From Bacteroidota bacterium (GTDB lineage: Bacteria > Bacteroidota > Bacteroidia > NS11-12g > UBA955), in assembly GCA_030682255.1 (NCBI GenBank), contig JAUXOK010000017.1:1-64000 (forward strand): a DNA stretch of 64,000 nt. Reading direction: 5' to 3'. Below the pieces are notes generated by a model. That model ran no database searches and had not been told where the DNA came from. It saw only the letters and a list, made by a program, of their open reading frames with translations. Of this stretch, positions 44,467-54,001 are shown in pieces (position 1 is the first letter of the stretch; the number at the start of each line of letters is the position of its first letter). The position numbers and the translations under genes were made by a program.

Positions 44467-45684
44467 TTAATGATGAGATAAAGCCATTAAAATTTTTTGA
44501 CTTGCACCTGCATTGATATTAATGAATTGTTTTTGTTTGCCCTTTTCTTTGTTTTTTTGTAATAAATTGAATTGATGTTCAAATGTCTGATAGTTTGATA
44601 TTTGAAATCCTACTTGTGCGTCTATTGCCATTTTGGCTTCAGGGTATTTTGATGTATTAGGACCAAAAATAACTGGCACATCAAATGCCAAAGGTTCTAA
44701 AATATTGTGTAATCCTCTGCCAAAACCTCCACCAATTATTGCAAAATCAGCATAATAATATGCACTTGCTAAATGACCTATTGTATCTAAAATCAACAAA
44801 TTTGTTTGTGGAATATCATTAATTAATTGGGAATATTGTATCGGTGAAAATGATTTAAATTGTTCTATAAGATCTTGAATATGCTGATTTGAAATGTCAT
44901 GTGGTGCAATGATGATTTTAAAATCAAATAATGGATGATTATCTAAATAAGTTTTAATTAACTGTTCTTCTTCTGGCCAACTGCTGCCAAGTATTAGTAA
45001 TGATTTTTGATTTTTAAAAGTTTCTAATGTGTTGTTTAATATTAAGTTTTTGCTTCGCGCTATCACTCTATCATATCTCGTGTCTCCTGTTATTTGTATG
45101 TTGCTTAATCCTTTATTCTTCAATAAGTTGTAGCTAATATTATCTTGTAAAAAAATTTGTTTAAACTTAGGCAATAAGTTAAAGATGAATTTTCCAAAAA
45201 ATGTAAATAGAAATTGGTTTTTTCTAAAAACAGCAGATACCAAATAAGTTGGAATTTGATGTTTAAAAAGTTGGTTTAATACATGAAACCACAATTCATA
45301 TTTTACAAAAAAAACAGCATCTGGATTGATTTGTTGAATCAAATTTTTTGCATTTTTTTCAGTATCAATAGGTAAATAAATAATAGCATCTGCTAGTTGA
45401 TAGTCTTTTGAATATAGGTGTCCTGAAGGTGAGAAAAAGGTGATTATAATAGAACAATGGTTTTCAGATTCTTTTAATGATTCAATAATTGGTTTTGCTT
45501 GTTCAAACTCACCTAAACTGGCACAGTGAAACCAATATCTTCTTCCGGTTTTTAATGGCAAATTAAAAGTTAGTTCATCTAATCTTCCCTCTACAAATGC
45601 TTTTATTTTTGCGCTTTTAAAAAATTTTCCTAAGGGTAAAATGAAGTTAATAAACTCAAAAAGAATGGTATATAAAAGACTCAT
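44467..45684 (-). CDS. waaA: 3-deoxy-D-manno-octulosonic acid (Kdo) transferase
   Basis: The 405-residue protein shows the KdtA/WaaA pattern: an N-terminal membrane-associated helix, GRRYWFHCASLGEFEQAKPII, ITFFSPSG, DAVFFVKYELWFH, FLQDNIS, TGDTRYDRV and the C-terminal GGGFGRGLHNILEPLAFDVPV. It adds Kdo to lipid A in lipopolysaccharide synthesis at the cytoplasmic face of the inner membrane. It begins directly after the stop of the outer-membrane protein gene. Confidence 0.95.
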   Translation of the reverse strand: MSLLYTILFEFINFILPLGKFFKSAKIKAFVEGRLDELTFNLPLKTGRRYWFHCASLGEFEQAKPIIESLKESENHCSIIITFFSPSGHLYSKDYQLADAIIYLPIDTEKNAKNLIQQINPDAVFFVKYELWFHVLNQLFKHQIPTYLVSAVFRKNQFLFTFFGKFIFNLLPKFKQIFLQDNISYNLLKNKGLSNIQITGDTRYDRVIARSKNLILNNTLETFKNQKSLLILGSSWPEEEQLIKTYLDNHPLFDFKIIIAPHDISNQHIQDLIEQFKSFSPIQYSQLINDIPQTNLLILDTIGHLASAYYYADFAIIGGGFGRGLHNILEPLAFDVPVIFGPNTSKYPEAKMAIDAQVGFQISNYQTFEHQFNLLQKNKEKGKQKQFININAGASQKILMALSHH

Positions 45685-46467
45685 TTATTCAAAAAATTTA
45701 TCTTCTTGTCCTTTTTTTACACCTGCAGCTTTACCCTGTATAGATATCATGATTCCAATTTTAAAACCCAATAGCAAATCATTTCTGCGTTTGGTTTCAG
45801 AAACCCTAGTATCAAAATTTACAGCTCTTCTGTTTTTTGTAAATCCATGAATATAATCCACTCCAGCAAAGAAATTCAAACTTTGTTCGGGGTCAATTCT
45901 TTGATAACCAATAAAAGTTCTTAATAATAAGCCATTGCTTAATCTATCGTAACCTTTGGCGTAATCTCCTTCAAGTTGTGGCAATACATTCCTTTGAAAA
46001 TACATTCTGATTTTGTGTTCCATCATACCAGCACCAACGGTTACCATAATTCCAGAATTTAAGTTAAGTTTATTGATAGGTATGATTTTTCCAAAATCAA
46101 CATGCCATAAATAACCTCTTTGATACAACCTTACTTCAGAAAAATTGCCGTTTACATCCAAAAGTTCTCCGTAAGTTCCAGTTATTGAATCTAATATACC
46201 ACTTTCTTTAACACTGCTGCTAAAATGAGTTGCAATATTGGCGCTTATAACCCAGTTTTTATTAAATTTATAGGCACCATAAATCCCAACAGTATTGCTG
46301 CCGCCAAATCTTTTTCCTAAATCACCCCCTGGAATGTGTCTACCATAACTTAATCCAATTAAACCAGTATTTCTGATGGCATTTTTGTCTAATTCAGGTG
46401 CTTGCATTTGCGCATGCACATTTATAAAACAGGAAAATAAAAACACAACGGTTAAATGCTTAAACAT
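45685..46467 (-). CDS. Conserved Bacteroidota outer-membrane protein
   Basis: The protein has a signal peptide (LFSCFINVHAQ) and alternating hydrophobic strands ending in a short basic tail; the pattern fits a small beta-barrel of about 12 strands. Notable segments are GLIGLSYGRHIPGGDLGKRFG near the start and LNFFAGVDYIHGFTKNR. It is separated from waaA by no bases, so it is cotranscribed and may be involved in the outer membrane or its assembly. The promoter -7 box is 4 bases upstream of the ATG. Specific function unknown. Confidence 0.8.
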   Translation of the reverse strand: MFKHLTVVFLFSCFINVHAQMQAPELDKNAIRNTGLIGLSYGRHIPGGDLGKRFGGSNTVGIYGAYKFNKNWVISANIATHFSSSVKESGILDSITGTYGELLDVNGNFSEVRLYQRGYLWHVDFGKIIPINKLNLNSGIMVTVGAGMMEHKIRMYFQRNVLPQLEGDYAKGYDRLSNGLLLRTFIGYQRIDPEQSLNFFAGVDYIHGFTKNRRAVNFDTRVSETKRRNDLLLGFKIGIMISIQGKAAGVKKGQEDKFFE

Positions 46468-46471
46468 TCAA

Positions 46472-46479
46472 CAAAAGTA
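46472..46479 (-). promoter_or_regulatory. Predicted -7 box for the OMP-waaA operon
   Basis: The minus-strand TACTTTTG (46479-46472) matches TAnnTTTG. Only 4 bases separate it from the ATG, so transcription should start at or within the start codon. Confidence 0.45.
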
Positions 46480-46512
46480 ATAAAAAAATCTTTTAAATAT
46501 TGATTGTTAAAA

Positions 46513-48321
46513 TTAGATACCCTCACCCAATTTAGATAAACGGTAGTAATAGCCTTCCATTTTCATTAATTCTTGATGACTGCCTTTTTCAATAATTTCG
46601 CCTTTATCTAAAACGATAATTTCATCCGCATCTTGAATGGTGCTTAATCTATGAGCAATTACCAATGTAGTTCTGCCTTCTTTAAGGTGGTCTAATGCTT
46701 GCTGAACCAATTTTTCACTCTCATTGTCTAGTGCACTTGTTGCTTCATCTAAAATTAGTATTTGAGGATTTCTTAAAAGGGCGCGTGCAATGGCAATTCT
46801 TTGTCTTTGGCCACCGCTTAATTTGCCACCTCTTTCACCAATAATAGTTTGAAAACCTAGTTCGGTTTGCATGATAAAATCAAAAGCATTTGCCAGTTTA
46901 GCAGCATGGTCTAACTGGTTTTGATTGATATCGGTTAAACCAAATTTAATGTTATTTTCTATCGTATCATTGAACAAAATAGCTTCTTGGGTAACGATGC
47001 CCATTAATGAACGCAAATCATCTATTTTAAATGATTTTATATTTGTTCCATCAATTCTTATGTCACCTTCAGTTGTGTCGTAAAAACGAGGCAATAAATC
47101 AGCTAAGGTGCTTTTGCCACTGCCGCTAGCACCTACTAATGCAACTTTTTTGTTTTTCGGAATATCAAAACTTACATTTTTCAAAACCCAATCGTTACCA
47201 TATTTAAAGCTAATATTTTGGTATGATATTTTATCTTTTAATGTTTTGATGGCTTGTGCATCAGGAATTTCAACAATTTTTTCGTCTGCATTTAGTATTT
47301 CCTCATATCTATCAATACCTACAGCCCCTCTTTGCACCATCGGAAATGCCTGAGATAATTGTTTGAAAGGAGGAATTACTTGACTGAAAATAGCAAAATA
47401 GGCAAAAAAAGCAGAACCAGAAAGTTGTTCATCAAAAACCATATTGCCACCAAACCAAAGAATGATTGCTGCAACAAAAACGCCTAGTGTTTCTGAAATA
47501 GGAGAAGCAATATCGCCTCGGTGATTCACTTTTATATTGGCAGTTGTTGCATTGGTATTTATTTCTTTAAATTTTGATGAAAAAACTTTTTCAACCACAA
47601 AAGCTTTGATAATTCTCATGCCTCCTAAAGATTCCTCTAAAAACGAAAGCACCAAACTCTGACGTTCTTGATTTTGTTTGGATTTTCTTCTCAATGATTT
47701 ACCCAACAATGCTATTGAACCTGCTGCAAAAGGCAATAGAACAATAACAAACAAAGTGAGTTTTGGACTCATATAAACCAATGAAAAAATGTAAAAAAGA
47801 ATAGTAACAGGTTCTTTAAAAATAGCTTCAAGAGATGCCATCAAACTCCATTCAACTTCTTTGATATCGTTACTCATTCTAGAAATTAAATCACCTTTTT
47901 TCTCATTGCTGAAGAATGAAATTGGGAGTCTTAAAATTTTATTAAATACTTTTTCTCTGATGTTTTGTATCACTCTATTTCTCAGTATTACTAAGAAGTA
48001 AAGGGCTAAATAACGTGCAATATTTTTAATTACAGTGGCAATTACCAATGCAATACAGATATAGAAAAGCGCTTGTTGTTTATCGTCTTTCACTAAATCC
48101 GTCATCCAATTTAAGAAATTTTGATACAGTGAATTAAAACCTCCACTACCAACATTTTTTACTTCTATCGAATTGTTATTGAACATAAAGTCCAACAAAG
48201 GCATGATGAGAGCCAATGAAAACAAACCAGCAAGGATTTGAATGAAATTAAAAATCATGTTAAGTCCTGCCAATCCTTTAAAAGGAATAATCAGGCGTAG
48301 AATTCTTAGCATGGCTTTCAT
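46513..48321 (-). CDS. ABC transporter with fused permease and ATPase domains (MsbA-like)
   Basis: ATG 48321 is chosen; a TTG at 48330 is ruled out because the predicted -7 box covers it. Six transmembrane helices (residues to about 310) are followed by an ATPase domain with Walker A GASGSGKST, signature LSGGQRQR, Walker B ILILDEATSALD and switch HRLSTI. The closest named type is MsbA, which flips lipid A across the inner membrane, and the neighbouring waaA supports a lipid export role, but other substrates are possible. The length of about 600 is normal. Confidence 0.93.
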   Translation of the reverse strand: MKAMLRILRLIIPFKGLAGLNMIFNFIQILAGLFSLALIMPLLDFMFNNNSIEVKNVGSGGFNSLYQNFLNWMTDLVKDDKQQALFYICIALVIATVIKNIARYLALYFLVILRNRVIQNIREKVFNKILRLPISFFSNEKKGDLISRMSNDIKEVEWSLMASLEAIFKEPVTILFYIFSLVYMSPKLTLFVIVLLPFAAGSIALLGKSLRRKSKQNQERQSLVLSFLEESLGGMRIIKAFVVEKVFSSKFKEINTNATTANIKVNHRGDIASPISETLGVFVAAIILWFGGNMVFDEQLSGSAFFAYFAIFSQVIPPFKQLSQAFPMVQRGAVGIDRYEEILNADEKIVEIPDAQAIKTLKDKISYQNISFKYGNDWVLKNVSFDIPKNKKVALVGASGSGKSTLADLLPRFYDTTEGDIRIDGTNIKSFKIDDLRSLMGIVTQEAILFNDTIENNIKFGLTDINQNQLDHAAKLANAFDFIMQTELGFQTIIGERGGKLSGGQRQRIAIARALLRNPQILILDEATSALDNESEKLVQQALDHLKEGRTTLVIAHRLSTIQDADEIIVLDKGEIIEKGSHQELMKMEGYYYRLSKLGEGI

Positions 48322-48327
48322 AGTTGG

Positions 48328-48335
48328 CAAAAATA
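48328..48335 (-). promoter_or_regulatory. Predicted -7 box for the MsbA-like exporter
   Basis: The minus-strand TATTTTTG (48335-48328) matches TAnnTTTG. With G at -7 the transcript would start on the A of ATG 48321. Confidence 0.5.
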
Positions 48336-48409
48336 ATGACTTTAATGAAGATATTGTATCTTATAACAAAAAGTCTTTTAAAATGATAAGAATCTGTAAT
48401 TTTATCTGG

Positions 48410-49459
48410 TTAAAAAATATCCATTAAGCTTTTGTTCAAAAACAAGCGTTCTCTTCCTGATTTCTTTTCAATTAGTATGCCCATTTTAACCAAATGTTCA
48501 AGATAGGTATAGGCTGTCTGTCTGTGGCAACTCAGTGCATCCATGAGATGTTTCGGTTTAATATAAGGACTGTGAAAAAGAGTGTTCAATAAAACTGGCG
48601 AAGGCATTTTATATGAGGTATATTTTTGAATCATTTCATCAGTTTGTTGCCTTAATTGCATGTATTTTTTTAGTTTTTCTATATAATCAAATACAGATTT
48701 GTTTAGCTGATGAATGATGAATGCACACCAATCATTGTATTGTTGGTCGAGCAATGCTTTTTTAAGTATGACTTGATAATCTTCTTTGTTTTCTAATATG
48801 GTTTTTGACAATGGCAAAACAATTGCTTTTTTAATGAAAAGTTGCAACATAGCATGTAAGATCAATCTTGAAGAATGTCCATTATTTTTAGGGTACAAAC
48901 CCAAACCTCTAATTTGTAAATGCAGCAAAGGCAGGGTAATTATTGTTGGATTTTGTTTAAAATTATCAATTTCAATTTTCAATGCACTTGTTAGATTTTT
49001 TATTAAAAGCGGACTATTTGGGCAAGTGTATAACGTTAAATTAGTGTGATAACTTTTGATTGTATGTTCTTTTTTGGTTCTTTTTTGGCGTTTATTATCA
49101 GAGATTTTTGATTGAAAAACTTTTAAATCTTCATGAATTGAAAAATTATATGCTTTTAATTCAGCTATCATTTGTATAGCCAAATCATCATTCAGCGCAT
49201 TTTCTGAAGAATAAGATTCAAATAATCGTTGTTGAGAAAGATGGATGTTTTCTAAGTCAAATGAATGTTTAATCTCACTTAGTTTTATCATTTGATTGAA
49301 TGCTTTTAGGTCCAAGTATTGAAGGGCGTCTAAATATCCTTTTAGGTAATTTAAACTGTTTTCAATGGTTTGAGTATCTATATTTAAGGATTCATTTGAA
49401 ATAAATTTCCAATCTTGAATGGATTTCAGTTCATTATTTGGAAATTGACTTTTTAACAT
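48410..49459 (-). CDS. Fic-fold protein with a degenerate active site and a C-terminal winged helix
   Basis: Residues 66-71, SFDLEN, fit the Fic inhibitory motif [S/T]xxxE[G/N]. The Fic core follows: His180 in LPLLHLQIRGLG is exactly seven residues before the motif position, as in active Fic proteins. But the catalytic HPFxDGNGRxxR is replaced here by GLYPKNNGHSSR (187-198). The catalytic His is Gly, the D-G pair is K-N, and the first Arg is His; only N193, G194 and R198 remain. AMP transfer is therefore not expected. Residues about 290-349 form a winged-helix domain (IKPKHLMDALSCHRQTAYTY and LVKMGILIEKKSGRERLF). The gene is divergent from glutamine synthetase III. It is most likely a DNA-binding regulator derived from a Fic enzyme. 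Confidence 0.85.
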   Translation of the reverse strand: MLKSQFPNNELKSIQDWKFISNESLNIDTQTIENSLNYLKGYLDALQYLDLKAFNQMIKLSEIKHSFDLENIHLSQQRLFESYSSENALNDDLAIQMIAELKAYNFSIHEDLKVFQSKISDNKRQKRTKKEHTIKSYHTNLTLYTCPNSPLLIKNLTSALKIEIDNFKQNPTIITLPLLHLQIRGLGLYPKNNGHSSRLILHAMLQLFIKKAIVLPLSKTILENKEDYQVILKKALLDQQYNDWCAFIIHQLNKSVFDYIEKLKKYMQLRQQTDEMIQKYTSYKMPSPVLLNTLFHSPYIKPKHLMDALSCHRQTAYTYLEHLVKMGILIEKKSGRERLFLNKSLMDIF

Positions 49460-49489
49460 TTAATGGCGAAAATAATAAATAATTTCGAC

Positions 49490-49510
49490 ATGTATTACAT
49501 AAATTATGTA
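49490..49510. promoter_or_regulatory. Palindromic operator-like site between the Fic-like and glutamine synthetase genes
   Basis: TACATAA-A-TTATGTA (49496-49510) is a perfect 15-bp palindrome; just left of it ATGTA-T-TACAT (49490-49500) adds an overlapping half-site. It lies about 56-70 bases upstream of the predicted glutamine synthetase transcription start and near the -33 region of the Fic-like gene. Confidence 0.55.
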
Positions 49511-49532
49511 TTTTAATAAAATAATTAAAATT

Positions 49533-49559
49533 TTGACGTCTTGTTTTTCTTTATTTTTG
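49533..49559 (+). promoter_or_regulatory. Predicted promoter of glutamine synthetase III
   Basis: A -7 box TATTTTTG (49552-49559) has TTG (49533-49535) 16 bases upstream, giving a leader of about 16 bases before ATG 49582. Confidence 0.5.
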
Positions 49560-49581
49560 TGCCATCAAAAAAAACATTAAA

Positions 49582-51726
49582 ATGATACAAGCAGCTAAGT
49601 CAAAATCTACCAAGCAAATTTCTGAATATTTCGGAAAAAACGTTTTCGGACCCAAAGCCATGGCGCAGTATGTAAGCAAAGAAGCTATCAAAGCGGTGAA
49701 TGAATCTAGAAACACTGGACAGCCGATGGATATGAAAATGGCGAATCAAATTGCAGAAGGCATGAAAAACTGGGCGATAGAAAAAGGAGCAACTCACTAC
49801 ACACACTGGTTTCAACCATTGAGAGGTTCTACAGCAGAAAAACACGATTCTTTTTTTGAACCAACTGGCATTGATACAGGTGTGGAACTATTTTCAGGCA
49901 AAGCCTTGGTACAGCAAGAGCCAGATGCTTCTAGTTTCCCAAATGGTGGTATCAGAAATACATTCGAAGCCAGAGGTTATAGCGCTTGGGACCCATCTTC
50001 TCCCGCCTTTATCATGGAAAAAGCAAGTGGTAAAACTTTGTGTATTCCAACTGTTTTTGTAGCTTACACAGGTGAAGCTTTAGACTATAAAGCACCATTG
50101 ATTAAATCTACGAATTTTTTAACCAAAGCGGCTTCTGATGTTTGTCAATATTTTGACCCAAATGTTAAAACCACAAAAGTTTCTCTAGGCATCGAACAAG
50201 AATATTTTTTAATTGATGAAGAATTATACCACAAAAGACCCGATTTAGTATTTGCTGGTAGAACTTTAGTAGGCAATATGCCTGCCAAAGGTCAACAGTT
50301 AGAAGACCATTATTTTGGTAGCATACCCGAGCGCATTTACAATTACATGACAGATTTTGAAAAAGAATCTTTCAAATTAGGTATTCCACTTAAAACCAGA
50401 CACAACGAAGTAGCACCAGGACAATACGAATGTGCGCCCATGTTTGAAGAGGCTGATATTGCTATAGACCACAATTCTTTGTTGATGGATGTGATGCAAT
50501 CCGTTGCTTCAAAACATAAATTGAAAGTACTTTGGCACGAAAAACCATTTAAAGGTGTAAATGGTTCTGGTAAACATAATAACTGGTCGCTTATCACAGA
50601 CACAGGTGTTAATTTATTATCTCCAGGACATAGTCCACAAGAAAACTTACAGTTTTTAACTTTCTTTATTAATACCATCAAAGCTGTTCACGACCATGCT
50701 GATTTGCTTAGAGCAAGTATTGCAACTGCTGGAAACGACCACAGACTAGGCGCTAACGAAGCTCCACCTGCTATCATGTCGGTATTTATTGGTAGTACAT
50801 TATCTGATGTGTTAAATCGTTTTGAAAATGCCAAAACAGATGCTAAACCAGGAAGAGTAAGCGAAAAAACAATCAGTGTTTATAGAATTCCTGAAATTTT
50901 ATTAGATAACACCGATAGAAACAGAACATCTCCTTTTGCTTTCACAGGTAATAAATTTGAGTTCAGAGCTGTTGGTTCAAGCGATCATTGTGCCAATGCT
51001 ATCATTGTGTTAAATACCATTGTTGGCGAACAAATGAAAAAATTCAAATATGAAGTGGATGCTCTAATTAAAAAGAAAGTAAGTAAACAAGTTGCTATTG
51101 AAAAGACTTTAATCGGCTATATCAAAGCTAGCAAAAAAATCATTTTCGAAGGCAATGGTTATGGTGAAGAATGGGTAAAAGAAGCTGCCAAAAGAGGGTT
51201 GAGTAATATAAAAACAACGCCTTATGCATTGGATGCTTACAATAAAAAAGAAAGTCAAGCCATATTTGTCGATAATAAAATTTACACTAAAAAAGAATTA
51301 GAAGCCCGTACAGAAATTAAATTCGAGGATTATGTTTTAAAAATTCAAATTGAAGGCAGAATATTAGGTGAATTAGCCAAAAACTATGTCATTCCATCAG
51401 CAGTTGAATATCAAAAAAAATTAGTTGATAGCATAGAAGGTTTATTAAGAATAGGACATACCAAAGCGGAATGTAAAGCTATGTTAGATTTAACAAAGGA
51501 GATTTCTAAAAACATCAACGCTATTTGGAGTAATAATGCAAAAATGACCGAAGAGCGTAGAAAAGCAAACTTAATAGATCATGCTGACAAAAAAGCAAAA
51601 GCCTATTGCGACAAAGTAAAACCATATTTCGACACCATCAGAGAAAGTGCCGACAAACTAGAAGAATTAATAGGCAATGATGTTTGGAAACTTCCAAAAT
51701 ATCGCGATTTATTGTTCTTGAAATAA
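49582..51726 (+). CDS. glnN: Glutamine synthetase type III
   Basis: The 714-residue length and sequence identify a type III enzyme, found in Bacteroidota and some other groups. Family marks include THYTHWFQPLRGSTAEKHDSF, GIEQEYFLID, NEVAPGQYECAP, the ATP-binding HEKPFKGVNGSGKHNNWS and the C-terminal extension with long helices. It makes glutamine from glutamate, ammonia and ATP in the cytoplasm as a dodecamer. Type III enzymes lack the adenylylation site of the enteric type I enzyme, so control must come from elsewhere; the divergent Fic-like winged-helix protein is a candidate. A terminator follows. Confidence 0.98.
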   Translation: MIQAAKSKSTKQISEYFGKNVFGPKAMAQYVSKEAIKAVNESRNTGQPMDMKMANQIAEGMKNWAIEKGATHYTHWFQPLRGSTAEKHDSFFEPTGIDTGVELFSGKALVQQEPDASSFPNGGIRNTFEARGYSAWDPSSPAFIMEKASGKTLCIPTVFVAYTGEALDYKAPLIKSTNFLTKAASDVCQYFDPNVKTTKVSLGIEQEYFLIDEELYHKRPDLVFAGRTLVGNMPAKGQQLEDHYFGSIPERIYNYMTDFEKESFKLGIPLKTRHNEVAPGQYECAPMFEEADIAIDHNSLLMDVMQSVASKHKLKVLWHEKPFKGVNGSGKHNNWSLITDTGVNLLSPGHSPQENLQFLTFFINTIKAVHDHADLLRASIATAGNDHRLGANEAPPAIMSVFIGSTLSDVLNRFENAKTDAKPGRVSEKTISVYRIPEILLDNTDRNRTSPFAFTGNKFEFRAVGSSDHCANAIIVLNTIVGEQMKKFKYEVDALIKKKVSKQVAIEKTLIGYIKASKKIIFEGNGYGEEWVKEAAKRGLSNIKTTPYALDAYNKKESQAIFVDNKIYTKKELEARTEIKFEDYVLKIQIEGRILGELAKNYVIPSAVEYQKKLVDSIEGLLRIGHTKAECKAMLDLTKEISKNINAIWSNNAKMTEERRKANLIDHADKKAKAYCDKVKPYFDTIRESADKLEELIGNDVWKLPKYRDLLFLK

Positions 51727-51731
51727 ATTTA

Positions 51732-51756
51732 AAAGCCCCAAATGGGGCTTTTTTTA
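51732..51756 (+). terminator. Rho-independent terminator of glnN
   Basis: AAAGCCCCA-AA-TGGGGCTTT forms a 9-bp stem and is followed by TTTTT, starting 5 bases after the stop codon. Confidence 0.93.
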
Positions 51757-51888
51757 TAAATAATGAAGTTAAAAATATTTAATATTAATTTGATATTTAT
51801 GAATCTAAGACATACGTATTGGTGATTAAGTTCTAAAAAGATTTAAATTGCTTTGCTTAATTCAATGATGCTGAATGATTGGAATAAT

Positions 51889-52815
51889 CTACTTTTTTTC
51901 TAAGAAATCCTTATAAGCAAGGCTAATGCCTTCTTTTAGTGTAATTCGATGTTTCCAACCTAAACTATGTAAATAGGACACATCCATCAATTTACGCATG
52001 GTACCGTCAGGTTTGCTTGAGTCAAAGGTAAGTTCACCATCAAATCCAATGATATCTTTGATCAAAATTGCTAAATCTAAAATACTTAAATCTTCACCGA
52101 CACCAATGTTTACGAATGGTTTTTCATTATAATTAAGCATTAAATATAATGCAGCATCAGCCAAATCATCAGCAAACAAAAACTCCCTCAATGGCTTTCC
52201 AGTTCCCCAAAGTTCTACATACTTGGCTCCTGAAATTTTAGCTACATGAAATTTTCTAATTAATGCAGGCAAAACATGGCTGTTTTGTGGGTGATAATTA
52301 TCATTGATGCCATACAAGTTGGTTGGCATAACGCTGATAAAATTGCAGCCGTATTGGTCTCTATAAGCCTCACACATTTTAATGCCTGCAATTTTTGCAA
52401 TGGCATAAGGTTCGTTAGTTGTTTCTAATAAGCCGGTTAATAAATATTCTTCTTTTAAAGGTTGAGGCGCTAGTTTAGGGTAGATGCAACTGCTACCAAA
52501 AAACATCAATTTTTTAACTTGATTTAAATACGATTGATGAATAATGTTATTTTGAATGCATAAATTATCATGGATGAACTCAGCTCTGTAGGTATTATTG
52601 GCTACAATGCCTCCCACTTTAGCTGCTGCTAAAAAAACATAATCTGGTTTTACTGTTTCAAAAAAATTGGCTACGGCATTTTGGTTTCTTAAATCCAGCT
52701 CAGATGAAGTTCTTGTAACTACATTGTTATATCCCGCTTGATGGAGCGCCCTGCAAACAGCGCTACCAACCATACCTCTATGCCCTGCTACATATATTTT
52801 ATCTGTTGCTTGCAT
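51889..52815 (-). CDS. fcl: GDP-L-fucose synthase
   Basis: The 308-residue short-chain dehydrogenase has the NADP-binding [14 protein letters not shown], the [16 protein letters not shown] segment, the catalytic YAIAK and the [18 protein letters not shown] segment typical of GDP-L-fucose synthase (WcaG). It converts GDP-4-keto-6-deoxymannose to GDP-L-fucose by epimerisation and reduction. It overlaps gmd by one base, so the two form an operon. Confidence 0.96.
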   Translation of the reverse strand: MQATDKIYVAGHRGMVGSAVCRALHQAGYNNVVTRTSSELDLRNQNAVANFFETVKPDYVFLAAAKVGGIVANNTYRAEFIHDNLCIQNNIIHQSYLNQVKKLMFFGSSCIYPKLAPQPLKEEYLLTGLLETTNEPYAIAKIAGIKMCEAYRDQYGCNFISVMPTNLYGINDNYHPQNSHVLPALIRKFHVAKISGAKYVELWGTGKPLREFLFADDLADAALYLMLNYNEKPFVNIGVGEDLSILDLAILIKDIIGFDGELTFDSSKPDGTMRKLMDVSYLHSLGWKHRITLKEGISLAYKDFLEKK

Positions 52816-53951
52816 TATTCAAAATAGCTCATGGTGTTAAACCCACCCGATTTTAAATATTCGTCTTTTTTCATTAAATGCAAGTCGCTTTGCATCATAT
52901 CTTCAATCAATGCTTTGAGGTCATATTTGGGCACCCAACCTAATTTTTCTCTCGATTTTGTAGCATCACCAATTAGCAAATCAACTTCAGTGGGTCTGAA
53001 ATATTTAGGATCTACATGAATTACAGATTGACCAATTTCTAGCGATTTAGCATTCAATCCCAGCTCTTCAACTCTAGTTTTATCGATGTTTTGTATAATT
53101 CCTTTTTCTTGAATTTCTTTACCTTCAAAAGCAATTTCAATTCCTAAATAGGCAAAAGATTGTCTGGCAAATTCTCTTATTTCGGTGGTTTTACCTGTTG
53201 CTATCACATAATCTTCAGCTTTGTCTTGTTGCAAAATTAAATACATGGCTTCGATGTAATCTTTGGCATGTCCCCAATCTCTTTGACTGTTTAAATTTCC
53301 TAAATACAATTTATCTTGAAGTCCAAGCGCTATTTTTGAAGCCGCTCTTGTAATTTTTCTGGTAACAAAAGTTTCTCCTCTAATGGGTGATTCATGGTTG
53401 AATAATATACCATTACAAGCATACATGTTATAAGCTTCTCTATAATTCACTGTTATCCAATAGGCATACATTTTGGCTACAGCATAAGGCGAGCGGGGAT
53501 AAAATGGTGTTTTTTCAGATTGTGGAACTTCCTGAACCAAACCATAAAGCTCTGAGGTGGAGGCTTGATAGATTCTGGTTTTTTCTATTAAACCACAAAT
53601 TTTAACTGCTTCTAAAATTCTGAGTGTTCCTATGCCATCTGCATTGGCTGTATATTCTGGAGTTTCAAAACTTACTTGAACATGACTTTGTGCAGCTAAA
53701 TTATAAATTTCATCGGGTTGCACTTCTTGAATGATTCTGATTAAATTAGTGCTATCTGTTAAATCACCATAATGCAGTTTGAAATGTGCATTTTGAACAT
53801 GGGGGTCTTGGTATAAATGGTCTATTCTATCGGTATTAAATAGTGAACTTCTTCTCTTGATACCATGTACCATGTAGCCTTTTTTCAATAGAAATTCAGC
53901 CAAATAGGCTCCATCTTGACCTGTAATTCCTGTTATGAGCGCAACTTTCAT
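52815..53951 (-). CDS. gmd: GDP-mannose 4,6-dehydratase
   Basis: The 378-residue enzyme begins with [19 protein letters not shown], the nucleotide-binding motif. The segments [45 protein letters not shown] (catalytic Tyr and Lys), FVTRKITRA and [12 protein letters not shown] are diagnostic of Gmd. It makes GDP-4-keto-6-deoxymannose, the precursor used by Fcl. The predicted promoter lies in the short region shared with the divergent deacetylase-like gene. Confidence 0.97.
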   Translation of the reverse strand: MKVALITGITGQDGAYLAEFLLKKGYMVHGIKRRSSLFNTDRIDHLYQDPHVQNAHFKLHYGDLTDSTNLIRIIQEVQPDEIYNLAAQSHVQVSFETPEYTANADGIGTLRILEAVKICGLIEKTRIYQASTSELYGLVQEVPQSEKTPFYPRSPYAVAKMYAYWITVNYREAYNMYACNGILFNHESPIRGETFVTRKITRAASKIALGLQDKLYLGNLNSQRDWGHAKDYIEAMYLILQQDKAEDYVIATGKTTEIREFARQSFAYLGIEIAFEGKEIQEKGIIQNIDKTRVEELGLNAKSLEIGQSVIHVDPKYFRPTEVDLLIGDATKSREKLGWVPKYDLKALIEDMMQSDLHLMKKDEYLKSGGFNTMSYFE

Positions 53952-53984
53952 TTATTTTGTTGTTAATTTGCAGTTATAAAAATG

Positions 53985-53992
53985 CAAAAATA
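53985..53992 (-). promoter_or_regulatory. Predicted -7 box for gmd-fcl
   Basis: The minus-strand TATTTTTG (53992-53985) matches TAnnTTTG and gives a leader of about 27 bases. It lies within a tight 50-bp divergent region. Confidence 0.45.
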
Positions 53993-54001
53993 AGTAAAGT
54001 T

